Below, in pieces: positions 49,410-60,091 of a stretch of 64,000 bases of DNA (position 1 is its first letter; each line of letters begins with the position of its first letter). This DNA is from Prochlorococcus marinus (GTDB taxonomy: Bacteria; Cyanobacteriota; Cyanobacteriia; PCC-6307; Cyanobiaceae): NCBI RefSeq assembly GCF_001180245.1, contig NZ_CVSV01000061.1, positions 60,188 through 124,187 of the forward strand, written 5' to 3'. The notes beneath the pieces are model-generated. The model was not told the DNA's origin. It worked only from the letters and a program-made list of their open reading frames with translations, and made no database searches. Both the position numbers and the translations under genes were made by a program.

Positions 49410-52162
49410 TTCAAAAGTTCGAGTTTTTTAGTTATTCTTTCCTTTTGTACCGAACCCTCATTTAATTTAAATCTGCATTCATCAACAATATCTTTTGGAG
49501 CCTTATCAACGAAATTGTTATTAGATAATCTTTTATTTAAATTTTCTAATTCAATATTCACCTTTTTTAAATCCTTGGTTAACCTTTCCTTTAATGCATC
49601 TATATTTACAAAATCCTGAAAAGGTAAGTAAACCTCTAAATCACTAATTATCCCAGAAAAAGATTTAGCGAACTCTTTTTTATCAACAGCATTAGTTTTA
49701 AAAATAAATACTTCAGAAGATTTAGTTAAGGTTTGAATATCGTCAACTAAAGTTTTTAAAAAATCAATCAATTCATCATTGTCTGAAATTAAATATACAG
49801 GACTTTTTTCTGATGGCTTAAGACCTAATTCAGCTCTCAAATTTCTAATCAGCCTAATAATTTCAAAGAGTTGCTGAAAGGAATTATCAAGCTTATTGTC
49901 AACAAATTTATTTTCGTGAATTGGCCATTTTTGAAGAGATAATAATGCATTATCTGGTTTTAGTTGCAACACATGCCAAAGTTCCTCAGTAATGTGCGGC
50001 ATAAAAGGATGAATCATTACCAAAATATCATTGAGCACTTTTATTAAAACTTTTTCAGATATTTGTCTATTTTGAGTATCTTTATTATTAAACCTTTGTT
50101 TAGCAAATTCTACATACCAGTCACAAAAATCATTCCACGTAAATTCATATAGAAGTTTCGCAGATTCTCCCAATTTATATTCTGTCAACAAAGCAGCAAC
50201 TTTTATATTTACCTGATTCAATTTTGATAAAATCCACTTATCACATAACTCTAAAGAAGTTTCATCACTCTCATTAAGCGAATAATTATTATTAGAAGTT
50301 TTATTAATTAACACAAATTTAGTTGCATTCCATAATTTATTCGCAAAATTTCTTGAAGCTTCAACGGTTGAAGATGTATCTTTTTTCCTATCAAAATCAA
50401 GTCGGATATCTTGTCCAGCACCTGCAACTTCTCGAATCAAAGCAAATCGTAGAGCATCAGAACCATATTTATCAATTAATAGTATTGGATCAATACCATT
50501 ACCTGAACTTTTACTCATTTTTTTATTGTTTTCATCTCGCACTAGACCATGAATATAAACATCCCTAAAAGGAATATTCTTTGTAAAAGTATTCCCCATC
50601 ATTGTCATTCTTGCCACCCAGAAGAAAATAATATCGAAACCAGTAACAAGAACACTATTTGGATACCATTTTTTAAAATCAGGATCATTTATATTTGGCC
50701 AACCAAGGGTTGAAAAAGGCCACAAACCACTTGAAAACCATGTATCCAAAACATCTTTATCACGAACCAATTTAATATTTAATCCAAATTTTTTATTAGC
50801 TTCGATTAAGGCATCCTCTTCATTTCTTGCAACGATATATGGAGTATTTTGTTCTATTGAGTCTTGAGATTTATCTAAAACATACCAGGCCGGTATTTGG
50901 TGCCCCCACCACAATTGCCGACTGATACACCAATCATTAATATTCTCTAACCAATCCTTATAAACTTTCTCCCAGCGTAGAGGGATAAACGATGGTTTTT
51001 TGGAATCAAGTTCATTAAGACATCCTTGTGATATATCATCCATTTTCAAAAACCATTGTGTTGACAATAAAGGTTCAATTGGCACCTTACCTCTATCAGA
51101 AAAAGGAACAGTATGTTTATAATCCTCTATCTTTGTCAGCAGGCCTAAATTATCTAATTCTTGGATAATTTTCTTTCTAGCGTCATATCTATCTAAATTT
51201 TGAAAAATACCTGAATTAATATTTAAAGTTCCATCTTTGTTCATTACATTAATCTGTTTTAAATTATGCCTTTTTCCTATTGCAAAATCATTTGGATCAT
51301 GAGCTGGAGTAACCTTCACACAACCGGTACCAAAATCTTTATCAACATGTGAATCAGCGATAATAGGTATTTCTCTATCAACGAAAGGAACTTTTACTTT
51401 GAGTCCAATAAATTCTTTATATCTATCATCATCAGGATTAACTGCCACAGCAGTATCACCCAAAAGAGTTTCTGGTCTTGTTGTTGCAACTTCTAAGTAT
51501 TTATCTAAGTATTCACCGCTTTCAGAAATTAAAGGGTATTTAAAATGCCATAAATGACCATTTACTTCTTGCATTTCAACTTCAAGATCACTTACGGCAG
51601 ATTGAGATTTAGGGCACCAATTAACCAAATATTCGCCTCTATAAATTAAATTCTTTTTATAAAGAATATTAAAAGCCTCAATAACTGCTTCATTTAATTT
51701 TTGATCAAGAGTAAATCTTTCTCTAGTCCAGTCAACTGAATATCCTATCCTTTTTAATTGAGAAACTATTCTTCCACCACTTTGTTCTTTCCAGTTCCAT
51801 GCTCTTTTAAGAAATTCATCTCTTCCAATATCCTCGCTTGTTTTGCCTTCACTTTTTAATTGTTTTTCGAGAATAGTTTGAACAGCTATTGAAGCATGAT
51901 CAGTTCCCGGTAAACACAAAACATTCTTACCTAACAGTCTTTGAAAACGTACTACAACATCTATCAAAGCCGTATTAAATGCATGCCCCATATGCAAAGA
52001 TCCAGTTACATTTGGTGGCGGAATGACAACACAAAAAGGCTCACCATCATCCTCAGGGTTAGGACTAAACGCCTTTAGACTTTCCCATTTTTCTTGCCAC
52101 TTTTTCTCTACTTCAAAAGGTGAATAATTCTCTAAAGATAATTGATCATTCATCTCTGTCAT
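49406..52162 (-). CDS. valS: Valyl-tRNA synthetase
   Basis: This class I synthetase charges tRNA-Val and edits misactivated threonine. The 918-residue protein has PNVTGSLHMGHAFN (HIGH motif) near 50-65, the CP1 editing domain with TTRPETLLGDTAVAV, the tryptophan-rich WCISRQLWWGHQIPAWY, and KMSKSSGNGIDP (KMSKS). A C-terminal coiled-coil arm follows (ALKERLTKDLKKVNIELENL). ATG at 52162 is used here; the Met three codons later is an alternative. A tRNA-Val gene lies about 0.5 kb upstream on the same strand. Confidence 0.98.
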   Translation of the reverse strand: MTEMNDQLSLENYSPFEVEKKWQEKWESLKAFSPNPEDDGEPFCVVIPPPNVTGSLHMGHAFNTALIDVVVRFQRLLGKNVLCLPGTDHASIAVQTILEKQLKSEGKTSEDIGRDEFLKRAWNWKEQSGGRIVSQLKRIGYSVDWTRERFTLDQKLNEAVIEAFNILYKKNLIYRGEYLVNWCPKSQSAVSDLEVEMQEVNGHLWHFKYPLISESGEYLDKYLEVATTRPETLLGDTAVAVNPDDDRYKEFIGLKVKVPFVDREIPIIADSHVDKDFGTGCVKVTPAHDPNDFAIGKRHNLKQINVMNKDGTLNINSGIFQNLDRYDARKKIIQELDNLGLLTKIEDYKHTVPFSDRGKVPIEPLLSTQWFLKMDDISQGCLNELDSKKPSFIPLRWEKVYKDWLENINDWCISRQLWWGHQIPAWYVLDKSQDSIEQNTPYIVARNEEDALIEANKKFGLNIKLVRDKDVLDTWFSSGLWPFSTLGWPNINDPDFKKWYPNSVLVTGFDIIFFWVARMTMMGNTFTKNIPFRDVYIHGLVRDENNKKMSKSSGNGIDPILLIDKYGSDALRFALIREVAGAGQDIRLDFDRKKDTSSTVEASRNFANKLWNATKFVLINKTSNNNYSLNESDETSLELCDKWILSKLNQVNIKVAALLTEYKLGESAKLLYEFTWNDFCDWYVEFAKQRFNNKDTQNRQISEKVLIKVLNDILVMIHPFMPHITEELWHVLQLKPDNALLSLQKWPIHENKFVDNKLDNSFQQLFEIIRLIRNLRAELGLKPSEKSPVYLISDNDELIDFLKTLVDDIQTLTKSSEVFIFKTNAVDKKEFAKSFSGIISDLEVYLPFQDFVNIDALKERLTKDLKKVNIELENLNKRLSNNNFVDKAPKDIVDECRFKLNEGSVQKERITKKLELLN

Positions 52163-52259
52163 GTGTAAATTTTATTTCGATAAACTTTTTGTTTATTTTA
52201 TCTTGAGAGCAGCCAATTAATGAAAATAATATTAGTTTGCAAAAAAAGACACGTCCATT

Positions 52260-52601
52260 CTACAAAAGTTTGAAACCAGAACCACAGGAACAACGTTTTG
52301 CATTTTTTGGTGTTGAAATAAGAAAGCCACCACCGCTCAAATCACCGTAATAATCTAATTTTAAATCTTTCAGTAAATTAAACTTTTTTACATCCGCATA
52401 TAAAGTTACTCCTTCAGTTCTTGAAATAGGGGATCCATTACATGTACCTGGCCTTAATTTAATATGCATCCATCCTTCGGAACAATTTTTATCCTCTACC
52501 AAATCAATCGACATTTCTCCTGGAGAACCTCCAAAAGAAGCTTGCCTAGATAGTTCTGAAGCAGCATTTTGACTGATTGAAAGATTGACGATCTCAGTCA
52601 T
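52260..52601 (-). CDS. IscA/ErpA-type iron-sulfur cluster protein
   Basis: A-type carriers bind Fe-S clusters or iron and pass them to target proteins. The 113-residue protein begins MTEIVNLSISQNAASELSRQ and ends with the paired cysteines of RCSCGSGFKLL, the C-terminal CxCG-S-F signature. Upstream cysteines occur in DKNCSEGW and RPGTCNGS, and the usual first cluster cysteine position is less certain. An in-frame upstream ATG at 52646 is rejected because it would place coding sequence inside tRNA-Val. It is probably transcribed after that tRNA. Confidence 0.88.
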   Translation of the reverse strand: MTEIVNLSISQNAASELSRQASFGGSPGEMSIDLVEDKNCSEGWMHIKLRPGTCNGSPISRTEGVTLYADVKKFNLLKDLKLDYYGDLSGGGFLISTPKNAKRCSCGSGFKLL

Positions 52602-52616
52602 TAGAAAAATAATAAA

Positions 52617-52688
<72 letters not shown>

Positions 52689-52786
52689 TTATAATAGAAC
52701 ATTCTAATAGATGAAGTTGAAAAATTTATACTAAGTATTTAAATATTTCATGATTGAGTCAAAATTTAATTAATAAAATATATCCT

Positions 52787-53641
52787 ATGTCCTCAAACAA
52801 TAGATATAAATTGGAAAACAATTCCGATTTAGAGACTATAAATAGTTTTAAAAACTTAATATCTAATATCAAAGCATTAAAAGATAAAACATGGGGCTGC
52901 CCATGGCAGAAAATACAGTCTCATATATCGTTGATCCCATTTTTATATGAAGAAAGTAATGAATTTATAGATGCGATATATGAAAAAAATGAAGATAACA
53001 TGTGTGAGGAGTTAGGAGATCTTTTATTACAAGTCATGCTTCATGCTGAAATCGGTTACGAAGAAAAAGAATTTACACTAAATGATGTTATAAAAAATCT
53101 AAACAAGAAAATTATTAATAGACATCCATATATTTTTAACAAAAAAGAAAAAGTATCATTAAAAAAATCACAACAAATTTGGGTAAATATAAAAAATTTA
53201 GAAAAAGAAGCACCTCATATGAAATCTTCAATTAGTAGAAATTTAAATTTGAAAATTAAAAATTTACCGCCAACGGTTGGAACAGGTAAAATCACAAATG
53301 TTGTTAAAAAACATGGCTTCAAGTGGGAAAGTACTGATGAAATTTTTAAAAAGTTAGAAGAAGAGATTGATGAATTAAAGGAAGCAATTAAAAGTAAAAA
53401 TAATTCAGAGATAAAAAATGAATTTGGGGATATTTACTTTACCCTTCTTAATCTCTCAAACTTTTTAAAGATCAATCCTGAATCAGCTCTTCAAAAAACT
53501 AATATGAAATTTTTAGACAGATTTTCAATCGTCGAAGAGCATGCAGGAGATAATATTAAAAAACAAACTCCTAAAGACTTTCAACGGCTTTGGCAAATAG
53601 CCAAACATAAACTGGCGGGAAAAATTCCTAAAAGCAAATGA
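52787..53641 (+). CDS. mazG: Nucleoside triphosphate pyrophosphohydrolase MazG
   Basis: MazG hydrolyses (d)NTPs to monophosphates and PPi, cleaning nucleotide pools and influencing ppGpp levels. Two MazG domains are visible: WGCPWQKIQSHISLIPFLYE with EESNEFIDAIYEKNEDNMCE and EELGD (N-terminal), and KKLEEEIDELKEAIKSKNNS with NEFGDIYF (C-terminal), each giving the ExxE...ExxD metal-binding set. ATG 52787 is chosen (284 residues); an in-frame TTG at 52754 would add 11 residues. It overlaps speE by 4 bases (ATGA). Confidence 0.94.
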   Translation: MSSNNRYKLENNSDLETINSFKNLISNIKALKDKTWGCPWQKIQSHISLIPFLYEESNEFIDAIYEKNEDNMCEELGDLLLQVMLHAEIGYEEKEFTLNDVIKNLNKKIINRHPYIFNKKEKVSLKKSQQIWVNIKNLEKEAPHMKSSISRNLNLKIKNLPPTVGTGKITNVVKKHGFKWESTDEIFKKLEEEIDELKEAIKSKNNSEIKNEFGDIYFTLLNLSNFLKINPESALQKTNMKFLDRFSIVEEHAGDNIKKQTPKDFQRLWQIAKHKLAGKIPKSK

Positions 53642-54489
53642 CAGATATTACAACATGGATAGATGAATATCATAAAGGCTCAAGGTTCGGCCTAAATGGG
53701 AAAATTCTAATTAAAAAAACCTCAAAATATCAAGAAATTATTGTTATTGAAAATGAATATTATGGTAAAGCTTTAATGTTAGATGGTTGCTGGATGACAT
53801 CATTAAAAGACGAGAAATATTATCATGAGTGTCTTGTGCATCCTGCATTAAGTAGCATTGACGAAAAATCTAATGTACTAATTATTGGCGGTGGTGACGG
53901 TGGTACTGTAAGAGAATGCGTTAAATATTCTCAAATATCAAAAATTGATCTAGTAGAAATTGATGAGGAGGTAATCAAAATATCTAAACAATTTCTAAAA
54001 GAAATTGCAGGCGAAGCATGGAATGACAAAAGATTAGAAATACATATTGATGATGGCGTTAAATGGGTAAAAAAAACAGAAGATAATTTTTACGACGTTA
54101 TATTTATAGATTGTTCAGATCCCTCAGAATTTTCAAATTTATTATTTTCACATTCTTTTTATAAAGAATGTAAAAGAATACTTGCACCAAGGGGGATATT
54201 AGCAACTCAAAGCGAATCTCCTGAATCCTTCAAAAATATTCACATAAATATTTTGAAAAGCCTAAAAAATATATTTAAAGTTTCTGAAACTATGTATTCC
54301 TTTGTGCCTATATATCCAAGCGGGATTTGGAGTTGGACATTTGCTTCTTCAGAAGATCTAAGTTTATCAAAGCAAAATTATGATGAAGTCGTAAAAATAG
54401 AAAAAGGATGTGAAATTTGGAATTTAAATTTTCAAAATGCAGCATTCAAAATGATGCCAAATAAAATTGTAAAAGAACTAGATTCATAA
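53638..54489 (+). CDS. speE: Spermidine synthase
   Basis: SpeE transfers an aminopropyl group from decarboxylated SAM to putrescine. The 283-residue Rossmann-type protein has the substrate-binding YYHECLVHPAL, the SAM-like loop IIGGGDGGTVREC near 82-94, KIDLVEIDEEVIKISKQFL and the catalytic-type FIDCSDPSEF. Its ATG overlaps the mazG stop, and speB begins 1 base after its stop, so mazG-speE-speB form a tight unit. SpeB supplies the putrescine. Confidence 0.96.
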   Translation: MTDITTWIDEYHKGSRFGLNGKILIKKTSKYQEIIVIENEYYGKALMLDGCWMTSLKDEKYYHECLVHPALSSIDEKSNVLIIGGGDGGTVRECVKYSQISKIDLVEIDEEVIKISKQFLKEIAGEAWNDKRLEIHIDDGVKWVKKTEDNFYDVIFIDCSDPSEFSNLLFSHSFYKECKRILAPRGILATQSESPESFKNIHINILKSLKNIFKVSETMYSFVPIYPSGIWSWTFASSEDLSLSKQNYDEVVKIEKGCEIWNLNFQNAAFKMMPNKIVKELDS

Positions 54490-54490
54490 G

Positions 54491-55372
54491 ATGACAAAAA
54501 ATTTATTTGATAACGAAAATGCAATTTATATGGGAGCAAAAAGAAGTCCCGAAAATTGCTCAATTGGAATATTTGGAGTTAATTATGACGGGACATGTTC
54601 GTTTAAACCAGGAGCAAGATTTGGTCCAGAAGCAATAAGACAAGTCAGTTCTTGTTTAGAAACATATTGTCCAAAAATAAAAAAAGACTTAGAGGATATT
54701 ATGTATGTTGATTTTGGATCAATACTAATTGATAAAAATGACTCAAAGTCCGTTATTGAATCGGTCAAATCAGCAACAAATTATTTAATTAGTAAACGCC
54801 TTAGTCCTATTATGCTTGGCGGCGAACACTCTATTACAAGAGGTGCAATTGAAGCATTAGTAAAAAAATATCCAGATTTGATATTGGTTCAACTTGATGC
54901 TCATGCAGATTTAAGAGAATCATATATAGGAAATGAACATAGTCATGCCTGTACTATGAAAAGGTGCTTAGAAGTGCTACCTGAAAAGAAAATTTTGCAA
55001 GTAGGAATTAGAAGTGGGACTAAGGAAGAATTTGAAATTATGCATAACAACAACCAATTAGTTAACTTTTGTCCAGGCGGAAATGCATATGAATTAAAAC
55101 AAGCTCTTCTTCCATACGCTAAGTCTCCAATCTATTTAACAATAGATTTAGATTGGTTTGATCCCAGTTTATTAGCAGGGACGGGCACTCCAGAACCGGG
55201 AGGATTTTTTTGGAATGATTTTGAAGAGATACTTAAAACTTTAAAAGACCTTAGAATCGTGGGATCAGATATTGTGGAATTATCTCCAGAAATTGATAGA
55301 AGCGGAGTAAGTAGCATAGTTGCAGCCAAAGTACTTAGAAGCTTAATTTTGTCATTAGAAAATATGCAATAA
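54491..55372 (+). CDS. speB: Agmatinase / ureohydrolase SpeB
   Basis: Agmatinase hydrolyses agmatine to putrescine and urea. The 293-residue ureohydrolase has GARFGPEAIR, the manganese-binding GGEHSIT, LVQLDAHADLRESY, HACTMKR and TIDLDWFDPS. Arginase and guanidinobutyrase share these motifs; the agmatinase call rests on adjacency to speE, which uses the putrescine product. The urea released could feed a urease elsewhere in the genome, which is not visible here. Confidence 0.92.
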   Translation: MTKNLFDNENAIYMGAKRSPENCSIGIFGVNYDGTCSFKPGARFGPEAIRQVSSCLETYCPKIKKDLEDIMYVDFGSILIDKNDSKSVIESVKSATNYLISKRLSPIMLGGEHSITRGAIEALVKKYPDLILVQLDAHADLRESYIGNEHSHACTMKRCLEVLPEKKILQVGIRSGTKEEFEIMHNNNQLVNFCPGGNAYELKQALLPYAKSPIYLTIDLDWFDPSLLAGTGTPEPGGFFWNDFEEILKTLKDLRIVGSDIVELSPEIDRSGVSSIVAAKVLRSLILSLENMQ

Positions 55373-55375
55373 AAA

Positions 55376-55399
55376 ATTTCTAAACTAAAGTGTAGAAAT
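55376..55399. promoter_or_regulatory. Inverted repeat between speB and gcvT
   Basis: ATTTCTA and TAGAAAT form a perfect 7-base inverted repeat separated by 10 bases, 23 bases before the gcvT ATG. It may be a weak hairpin or a binding site. The 50-base spacer is too short for a classical tandem glycine riboswitch. Confidence 0.3.
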
Positions 55400-55422
55400 A
55401 CTAAATAGAAACTAAATATTTC

Positions 55423-56535
55423 ATGGATTTGCTAAAAAGTCCTCTTTTTTCAAAATATGTTGAATCCAATGCAAAATTAGTGGATTTTGCAGGTTGGGAA
55501 ATGCCCATATCATTTTCAGGATTAATTAAAGAGCATGAATCAGTTAGATATTCAGCAGGATTATTTGATATTTCTCACATGGGTGTGATTTCTATCAAGG
55601 GAATCAATCCAAAGGATTATATTCAAAAACTTTTTCCTACTAATTTATACTCCTTTTGTGAAGGTCAGGGGCTTTATACAGTAATGCTCAATGATAAAGG
55701 AGGAATAATAGATGACTTAATAATTTATGACCTTGGTATACAAACAAATGACATATCAGAATTATTGTTAATAGTTAATGCGAGTAGATATGAAGAAGAT
55801 TTTCAGTGGATAAAAAATAATTTAAATATGTCTGAAATTTCGATAACAAACTTTAAAAAAGACAAAGTACTTTTAGCACTACAAGGAAAAAACTCATTCG
55901 GTTTATTTGAAGAATGGATTGAATCTTCGATCTCACATATCCCTAACTTTGGATGCGAATATAAAATTTTTGACCATATTTCGCCTAAGGAAAAAATTTT
56001 CTTTTCAAAGACAGGCTATACGGGGGAAAATGGTCTAGAAATACTTTTATCTAAAAAAGCAGCAATTAATTTATGGGATTTCTCAATTTCTAAAAATGTT
56101 GCACTTTGTGGTTTAGGAGCTAGAGATACACTTAGACTTGAAGCAGGCATGCATCTTTATGGGCAAGACATAAATGAAGAAACTTCTCCATATGAAGCAG
56201 GGTTAGGATGGCTAGTACATCTAGAAAATAATCACGAATTCATTGGCAGAAGAGTTCTTGAAGAGCAGTCAAGATTAGGCATTCAAAAAAAGTTAGTTGG
56301 TCTCTCTATAAAAGGTAAAGCAATAGGAAGAAAAGGGTGCGCAGTGCTTAAAGGTGATGAGAATATTGGAACTATCACTAGCGGCAGTTGGTCTCCAACT
56401 AAACAACAAGCTATTGCTTTTGCATACATCAATACTTCGCATGCCTTAATAAATAATGAAGTTGAAATATTAATAAGAGGCAAAAAATTCAACGGGGTTA
56501 TAACAAAAAGAGCGTTTTATAAAAAGAATTATTAA
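55423..56535 (+). CDS. gcvT: Glycine cleavage system aminomethyltransferase (T-protein)
   Basis: T-protein releases ammonia and gives methylene-THF from the H-protein-bound aminomethyl group. The 370-residue protein has [49 protein letters not shown], and the C-terminal [20 protein letters not shown] with YEAGLGWLV. The partner genes gcvP and gcvH are about 18 kb away on the other strand, so coordinated control would have to act in trans. The 50-base spacer after speB holds a small inverted repeat. Confidence 0.97.
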   Translation: MDLLKSPLFSKYVESNAKLVDFAGWEMPISFSGLIKEHESVRYSAGLFDISHMGVISIKGINPKDYIQKLFPTNLYSFCEGQGLYTVMLNDKGGIIDDLIIYDLGIQTNDISELLLIVNASRYEEDFQWIKNNLNMSEISITNFKKDKVLLALQGKNSFGLFEEWIESSISHIPNFGCEYKIFDHISPKEKIFFSKTGYTGENGLEILLSKKAAINLWDFSISKNVALCGLGARDTLRLEAGMHLYGQDINEETSPYEAGLGWLVHLENNHEFIGRRVLEEQSRLGIQKKLVGLSIKGKAIGRKGCAVLKGDENIGTITSGSWSPTKQQAIAFAYINTSHALINNEVEILIRGKKFNGVITKRAFYKKNY

Positions 56536-56590
56536 CTAAATTTACCCTTAAAGAATTATTATAAGTTATTGATAAATAAACCATACTTAG

Positions 56591-58387
56591 ATGAGAAACA
56601 AAATTTGTGAAGAACTCAATAATACAGATATTGGTAAATTAGTTAATTTATGCGGATGGGTAGATAGAAGAAGAGATCATGGTGGTGTAATTTTTATTGA
56701 TTTAAGAGACCATAGTGGATTTCTACAAATAACAATTAACCCCGATGATGGTGCAGATCTATTTAAACAGGCAGAAACTCTAAGAAATGAAACAGTAATA
56801 ATGGTCAGCGGAATTATTAATGAAAGGCCCAAAGATTCCATAAATACAAATTTAAGTACTGGAGAGTTAGAGCTTAAGGTTAAAGATTTGCAAATTCTCA
56901 ACCAAATTAAAAACAACTTACCTTTTCCAGTATCTATACATGATTATGAAAATACAAAAGAGGAGCTCAGATTAAAATATAGATACCTTGATTTAAGAAG
57001 GGGAAAATTACTAGAAAATTTAAAAACAAGACATAAGATTATTAAAGTTGCTAGAGAATTTCTTGATAATTTTGGATTTACAGAAGTAGAGACCCCATTA
57101 CTTACAAAGTCAACTCCTGAAGGGGCTCGCGATTTTCTTGTTCCTGCACGTCTTTCAAATGGAGAATTTTTTGCTTTACCTCAATCCCCACAACTCTTTA
57201 AACAACTTTTAATGGTTGGGGGCTTAGATAAGTATTATCAAATCGCAAAATGTTTCCGTGATGAAGACTTAAGGGCAGATAGACAGCCAGAGTTTACTCA
57301 ATTAGATATTGAGATGAGCTTTATTAGTGAAGAAGAAATAATTTCTTTTAATGAAAGTCTCATAAAAACAATATGGAAAGAAGTGTTAAATATTAATTTT
57401 AATAATGCTTTTCCAAGAATGACATGGCAGGCAGCAATGGATAATTACGGCACTGATAGACCAGATACTAGATATCAAATGTTATTGAAAGATTTAGGAG
57501 GAGTATTAGGTAATATTGGATTTAATATTTTCACCAAGGCAATTAAGTCTGGAGGGTATATAAAATCCATAACAGTCAAAGGAGGCAATTCAAGTATTAG
57601 CAACGTAAGAATTAAACCGGGAGGTGACATCTTCAAAGTAGCTCAAGACGCAGGAGCTGGTGGTTTAGCCTTTATAAGGGTCAAAGGAGATGAGCTTGAG
57701 ACTATTGGGGCAATTAAAAATAATTTAAGTGAAGAGCATATAGCTGATATTTTAAAAATCACAGAAGCAAAAGATGGAGACTTAATCCTCTTAGGAGCTG
57801 GAGATAAACAAATTGTCAATCAGTCATTAGATAGGGTTAGACAATATATCGCAAAAGAATTAAATCTCATAGATAAAAGCAAATGGAATTTCTTATGGGT
57901 AACTGACTTCCCTATGTTTGAGAGAAATGAAGATGAAAATAGATATGAAGCTTTACATCATCCTTTTTGTTCTCCAAAAAATATAAAATCTAAAGATTCT
58001 GAAAACTTGAAAAAAGAAATTGAGAGCTCTACAGCAAATGCTTATGACTTAGTTCTTAATGGATTGGAGTTAGGAGGTGGCTCTTTACGTATTCATGAGG
58101 CGAACTTACAAAGACAGGTTCTGAAAACGGTAGGACTAACTGATAAAGAGATTGATGAAAAATTTGGATTTTTAATAGAAGCCTTAGAAATGGGGGCTCC
58201 TCCTCATGGTGGAATAGCGTTTGGATTGGATCGTATTACCATGCTGATCATTGGTGCAGATTCAATCAGAGAAACCATTGCGTTTCCAAAAAATCAACAA
58301 GCAAAATGTCTTCTCACAAATGCACCTTCCAATGTCTCTGAATTACAATTAAAAGAATTAGATATTGAAATAACAATTGATGAATAA
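56591..58387 (+). CDS. aspS: Aspartyl-tRNA synthetase
   Basis: This class II synthetase charges tRNA-Asp. The 598-residue protein is the long bacterial type with the N-terminal OB-fold ([21 protein letters not shown]), catalytic core motifs [29 protein letters not shown] (motif 2) and [17 protein letters not shown] (motif 3), and the bacterial GAD insertion (about 285-420). Whether it also charges tRNA-Asn depends on residues I cannot judge by eye. It lies 55 bases after gcvT. Confidence 0.98.
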   Translation: MRNKICEELNNTDIGKLVNLCGWVDRRRDHGGVIFIDLRDHSGFLQITINPDDGADLFKQAETLRNETVIMVSGIINERPKDSINTNLSTGELELKVKDLQILNQIKNNLPFPVSIHDYENTKEELRLKYRYLDLRRGKLLENLKTRHKIIKVAREFLDNFGFTEVETPLLTKSTPEGARDFLVPARLSNGEFFALPQSPQLFKQLLMVGGLDKYYQIAKCFRDEDLRADRQPEFTQLDIEMSFISEEEIISFNESLIKTIWKEVLNINFNNAFPRMTWQAAMDNYGTDRPDTRYQMLLKDLGGVLGNIGFNIFTKAIKSGGYIKSITVKGGNSSISNVRIKPGGDIFKVAQDAGAGGLAFIRVKGDELETIGAIKNNLSEEHIADILKITEAKDGDLILLGAGDKQIVNQSLDRVRQYIAKELNLIDKSKWNFLWVTDFPMFERNEDENRYEALHHPFCSPKNIKSKDSENLKKEIESSTANAYDLVLNGLELGGGSLRIHEANLQRQVLKTVGLTDKEIDEKFGFLIEALEMGAPPHGGIAFGLDRITMLIIGADSIRETIAFPKNQQAKCLLTNAPSNVSELQLKELDIEITIDE

Positions 58388-58432
58388 GAATATATATGGA
58401 TGTTCTAAAAGTTTTTTGTTTAAATAAAATAT

Positions 58433-58439
58433 AAGGAGG
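58433..58439 (+). promoter_or_regulatory. Strong Shine-Dalgarno-like AAGGAGG without a normal start
   Basis: AAGGAGG is a near-perfect anti-SD match but lies 23 bases before the pyrG ATG, too far for ordinary initiation. The pyrG frame has a stop at 58451-58453, so the gene cannot be extended to it. A GTG at 58442 would encode only three codons with a 2-base spacing. Its purpose is unclear. Confidence 0.35.
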
Positions 58440-58462
58440 CTGTGCTTAATTAAAAATATTTA

Positions 58463-60073
58463 ATGTCAAAATTTGTATTTGTCACCGGAGGAGTAGTTTC
58501 TAGCATTGGTAAAGGGATTGTAGCTGCAAGCTTAGGAAGATTATTAAAATCTAGAGGATATAGTGTTTCAATATTAAAACTAGATCCATATCTAAATGTT
58601 GATCCAGGAACAATGAGCCCTTTTCAACATGGAGAAGTATTTGTAACCGAAGATGGGGCTGAAACCGATCTAGATTTAGGTCACTATGAAAGATTTACTG
58701 ATACTGCAATGACTAGGTTAAATAGTGTGACTACGGGATCTATTTATCAAGCAGTTATTAATAAAGAAAGAAGAGGCAATTATAACGGTGGAACTGTGCA
58801 AGTAATACCTCACATAACGGGAGAAATTAGAGAAAGGATTCATAGAGTAGCCGCTAACAGCAATGCAGATATTATTATTACTGAAATTGGTGGAACAGTT
58901 GGTGATATTGAATCTCTACCTTTTTTAGAGGCAATAAGAGAATTCAAAAATGATGTCAATAGGAACGATGTAGCATACATACACGTAACATTACTTCCTT
59001 ACATCAAAACCTCTGGCGAAATAAAAACTAAACCAACACAACATTCAGTGAAAGAATTAAGATCAATTGGAATTCAGCCAGATTTACTTGTATGCCGAAG
59101 TGATAAATCTATCAATGAAGCTCTTAAAAAAAAGCTTAGTGGTTTTTGCGGTGTCAATATCAACTCTGTAATTGAAGCTTTAGACGCAGACAGTATATAT
59201 TCTGTACCTCTTTCTTTAAAAAAAGAAGGTTTATGCAAAGAAACCTTGAAGTATTTAGACCTTGAAGATAAAAAATGTGATTTGAAAAATTGGGAGCAAC
59301 TAATACACAACCTAAGAAATCCTGGAGATCCAATAAAAGTTGCACTTGTAGGCAAATATATTGAACTTGGAGATGCATATTTATCCGTTGTTGAAGCTTT
59401 AAGACATGCATGCATTGAACAAAGGGCTTTATTAGATTTACATTGGGTAAGTGCTGAAATGATAGAAAAAAATTCAGCAGAAACTTACTTAAATGAAGTT
59501 GATGCAATTGTCGTACCCGGGGGATTTGGCAATAGAGGAGTAAATGGAAAAATTTCGGCTATAAAATTCGCAAGAGAAAATAAAATTCCCTTTTTAGGTT
59601 TGTGCCTTGGCATGCAATGTGCAGTTATAGAATGGGCCAGGAATGTAGCTAATCTTCCAGATGCATCTAGTTCAGAACTAAACCCAAACACTCCAAATCC
59701 AGTGATACATTTATTACCAGAACAGGAAGATGTAGTTGATTTAGGTGGGACAATGAGACTTGGAGTTTATCCTTGTAGACTGACAAAAAATACAACTGGA
59801 AAAAACTTATATGATGAGGATGTTATTTATGAGAGACATCGGCATAGATACGAATTTAATAATTACTACAAACAAAGTTTTTTAGATTCTGGATACAAAA
59901 TTAGTGGTACATCACCAGATGGCAGATTAGTTGAGTTAATTGAGTTAGAAAATCATCCATACTTCTTAGCCTGTCAATATCATCCTGAGTTTTTATCAAG
60001 ACCTGGCAAACCTCATCCTTTATTTAAAGGATTAATAAAAGCCTCTCAAGATAAGTTAACTCAATCAAATTAA
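58463..60073 (+). CDS. pyrG: CTP synthase
   Basis: PyrG aminates UTP to CTP using glutamine. The 536-residue protein has the synthetase domain with [19 protein letters not shown] at 6-24, [20 protein letters not shown], and [20 protein letters not shown], then the class I amidotransferase domain with the nucleophile in [14 protein letters not shown] and the late histidine and glutamate of [14 protein letters not shown]. The 75-base spacer from aspS carries an orphan AAGGAGG. queE follows after 18 bases. Confidence 0.98.
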   Translation: MSKFVFVTGGVVSSIGKGIVAASLGRLLKSRGYSVSILKLDPYLNVDPGTMSPFQHGEVFVTEDGAETDLDLGHYERFTDTAMTRLNSVTTGSIYQAVINKERRGNYNGGTVQVIPHITGEIRERIHRVAANSNADIIITEIGGTVGDIESLPFLEAIREFKNDVNRNDVAYIHVTLLPYIKTSGEIKTKPTQHSVKELRSIGIQPDLLVCRSDKSINEALKKKLSGFCGVNINSVIEALDADSIYSVPLSLKKEGLCKETLKYLDLEDKKCDLKNWEQLIHNLRNPGDPIKVALVGKYIELGDAYLSVVEALRHACIEQRALLDLHWVSAEMIEKNSAETYLNEVDAIVVPGGFGNRGVNGKISAIKFARENKIPFLGLCLGMQCAVIEWARNVANLPDASSSELNPNTPNPVIHLLPEQEDVVDLGGTMRLGVYPCRLTKNTTGKNLYDEDVIYERHRHRYEFNNYYKQSFLDSGYKISGTSPDGRLVELIELENHPYFLACQYHPEFLSRPGKPHPLFKGLIKASQDKLTQSN

Positions 60074-60091
60074 TATTCTTTATTTTTTTGA

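Noticed and set aside
52754..52786. TTG start for mazG
   Set aside because: ATG 52787 is available and the 11 added residues show no MazG features; the TTG cannot be fully excluded.
55373..55422. Glycine riboswitch upstream of gcvT
   Set aside because: Only 50 bases separate speB and gcvT, too short for a standard tandem aptamer; only a small inverted repeat is seen.
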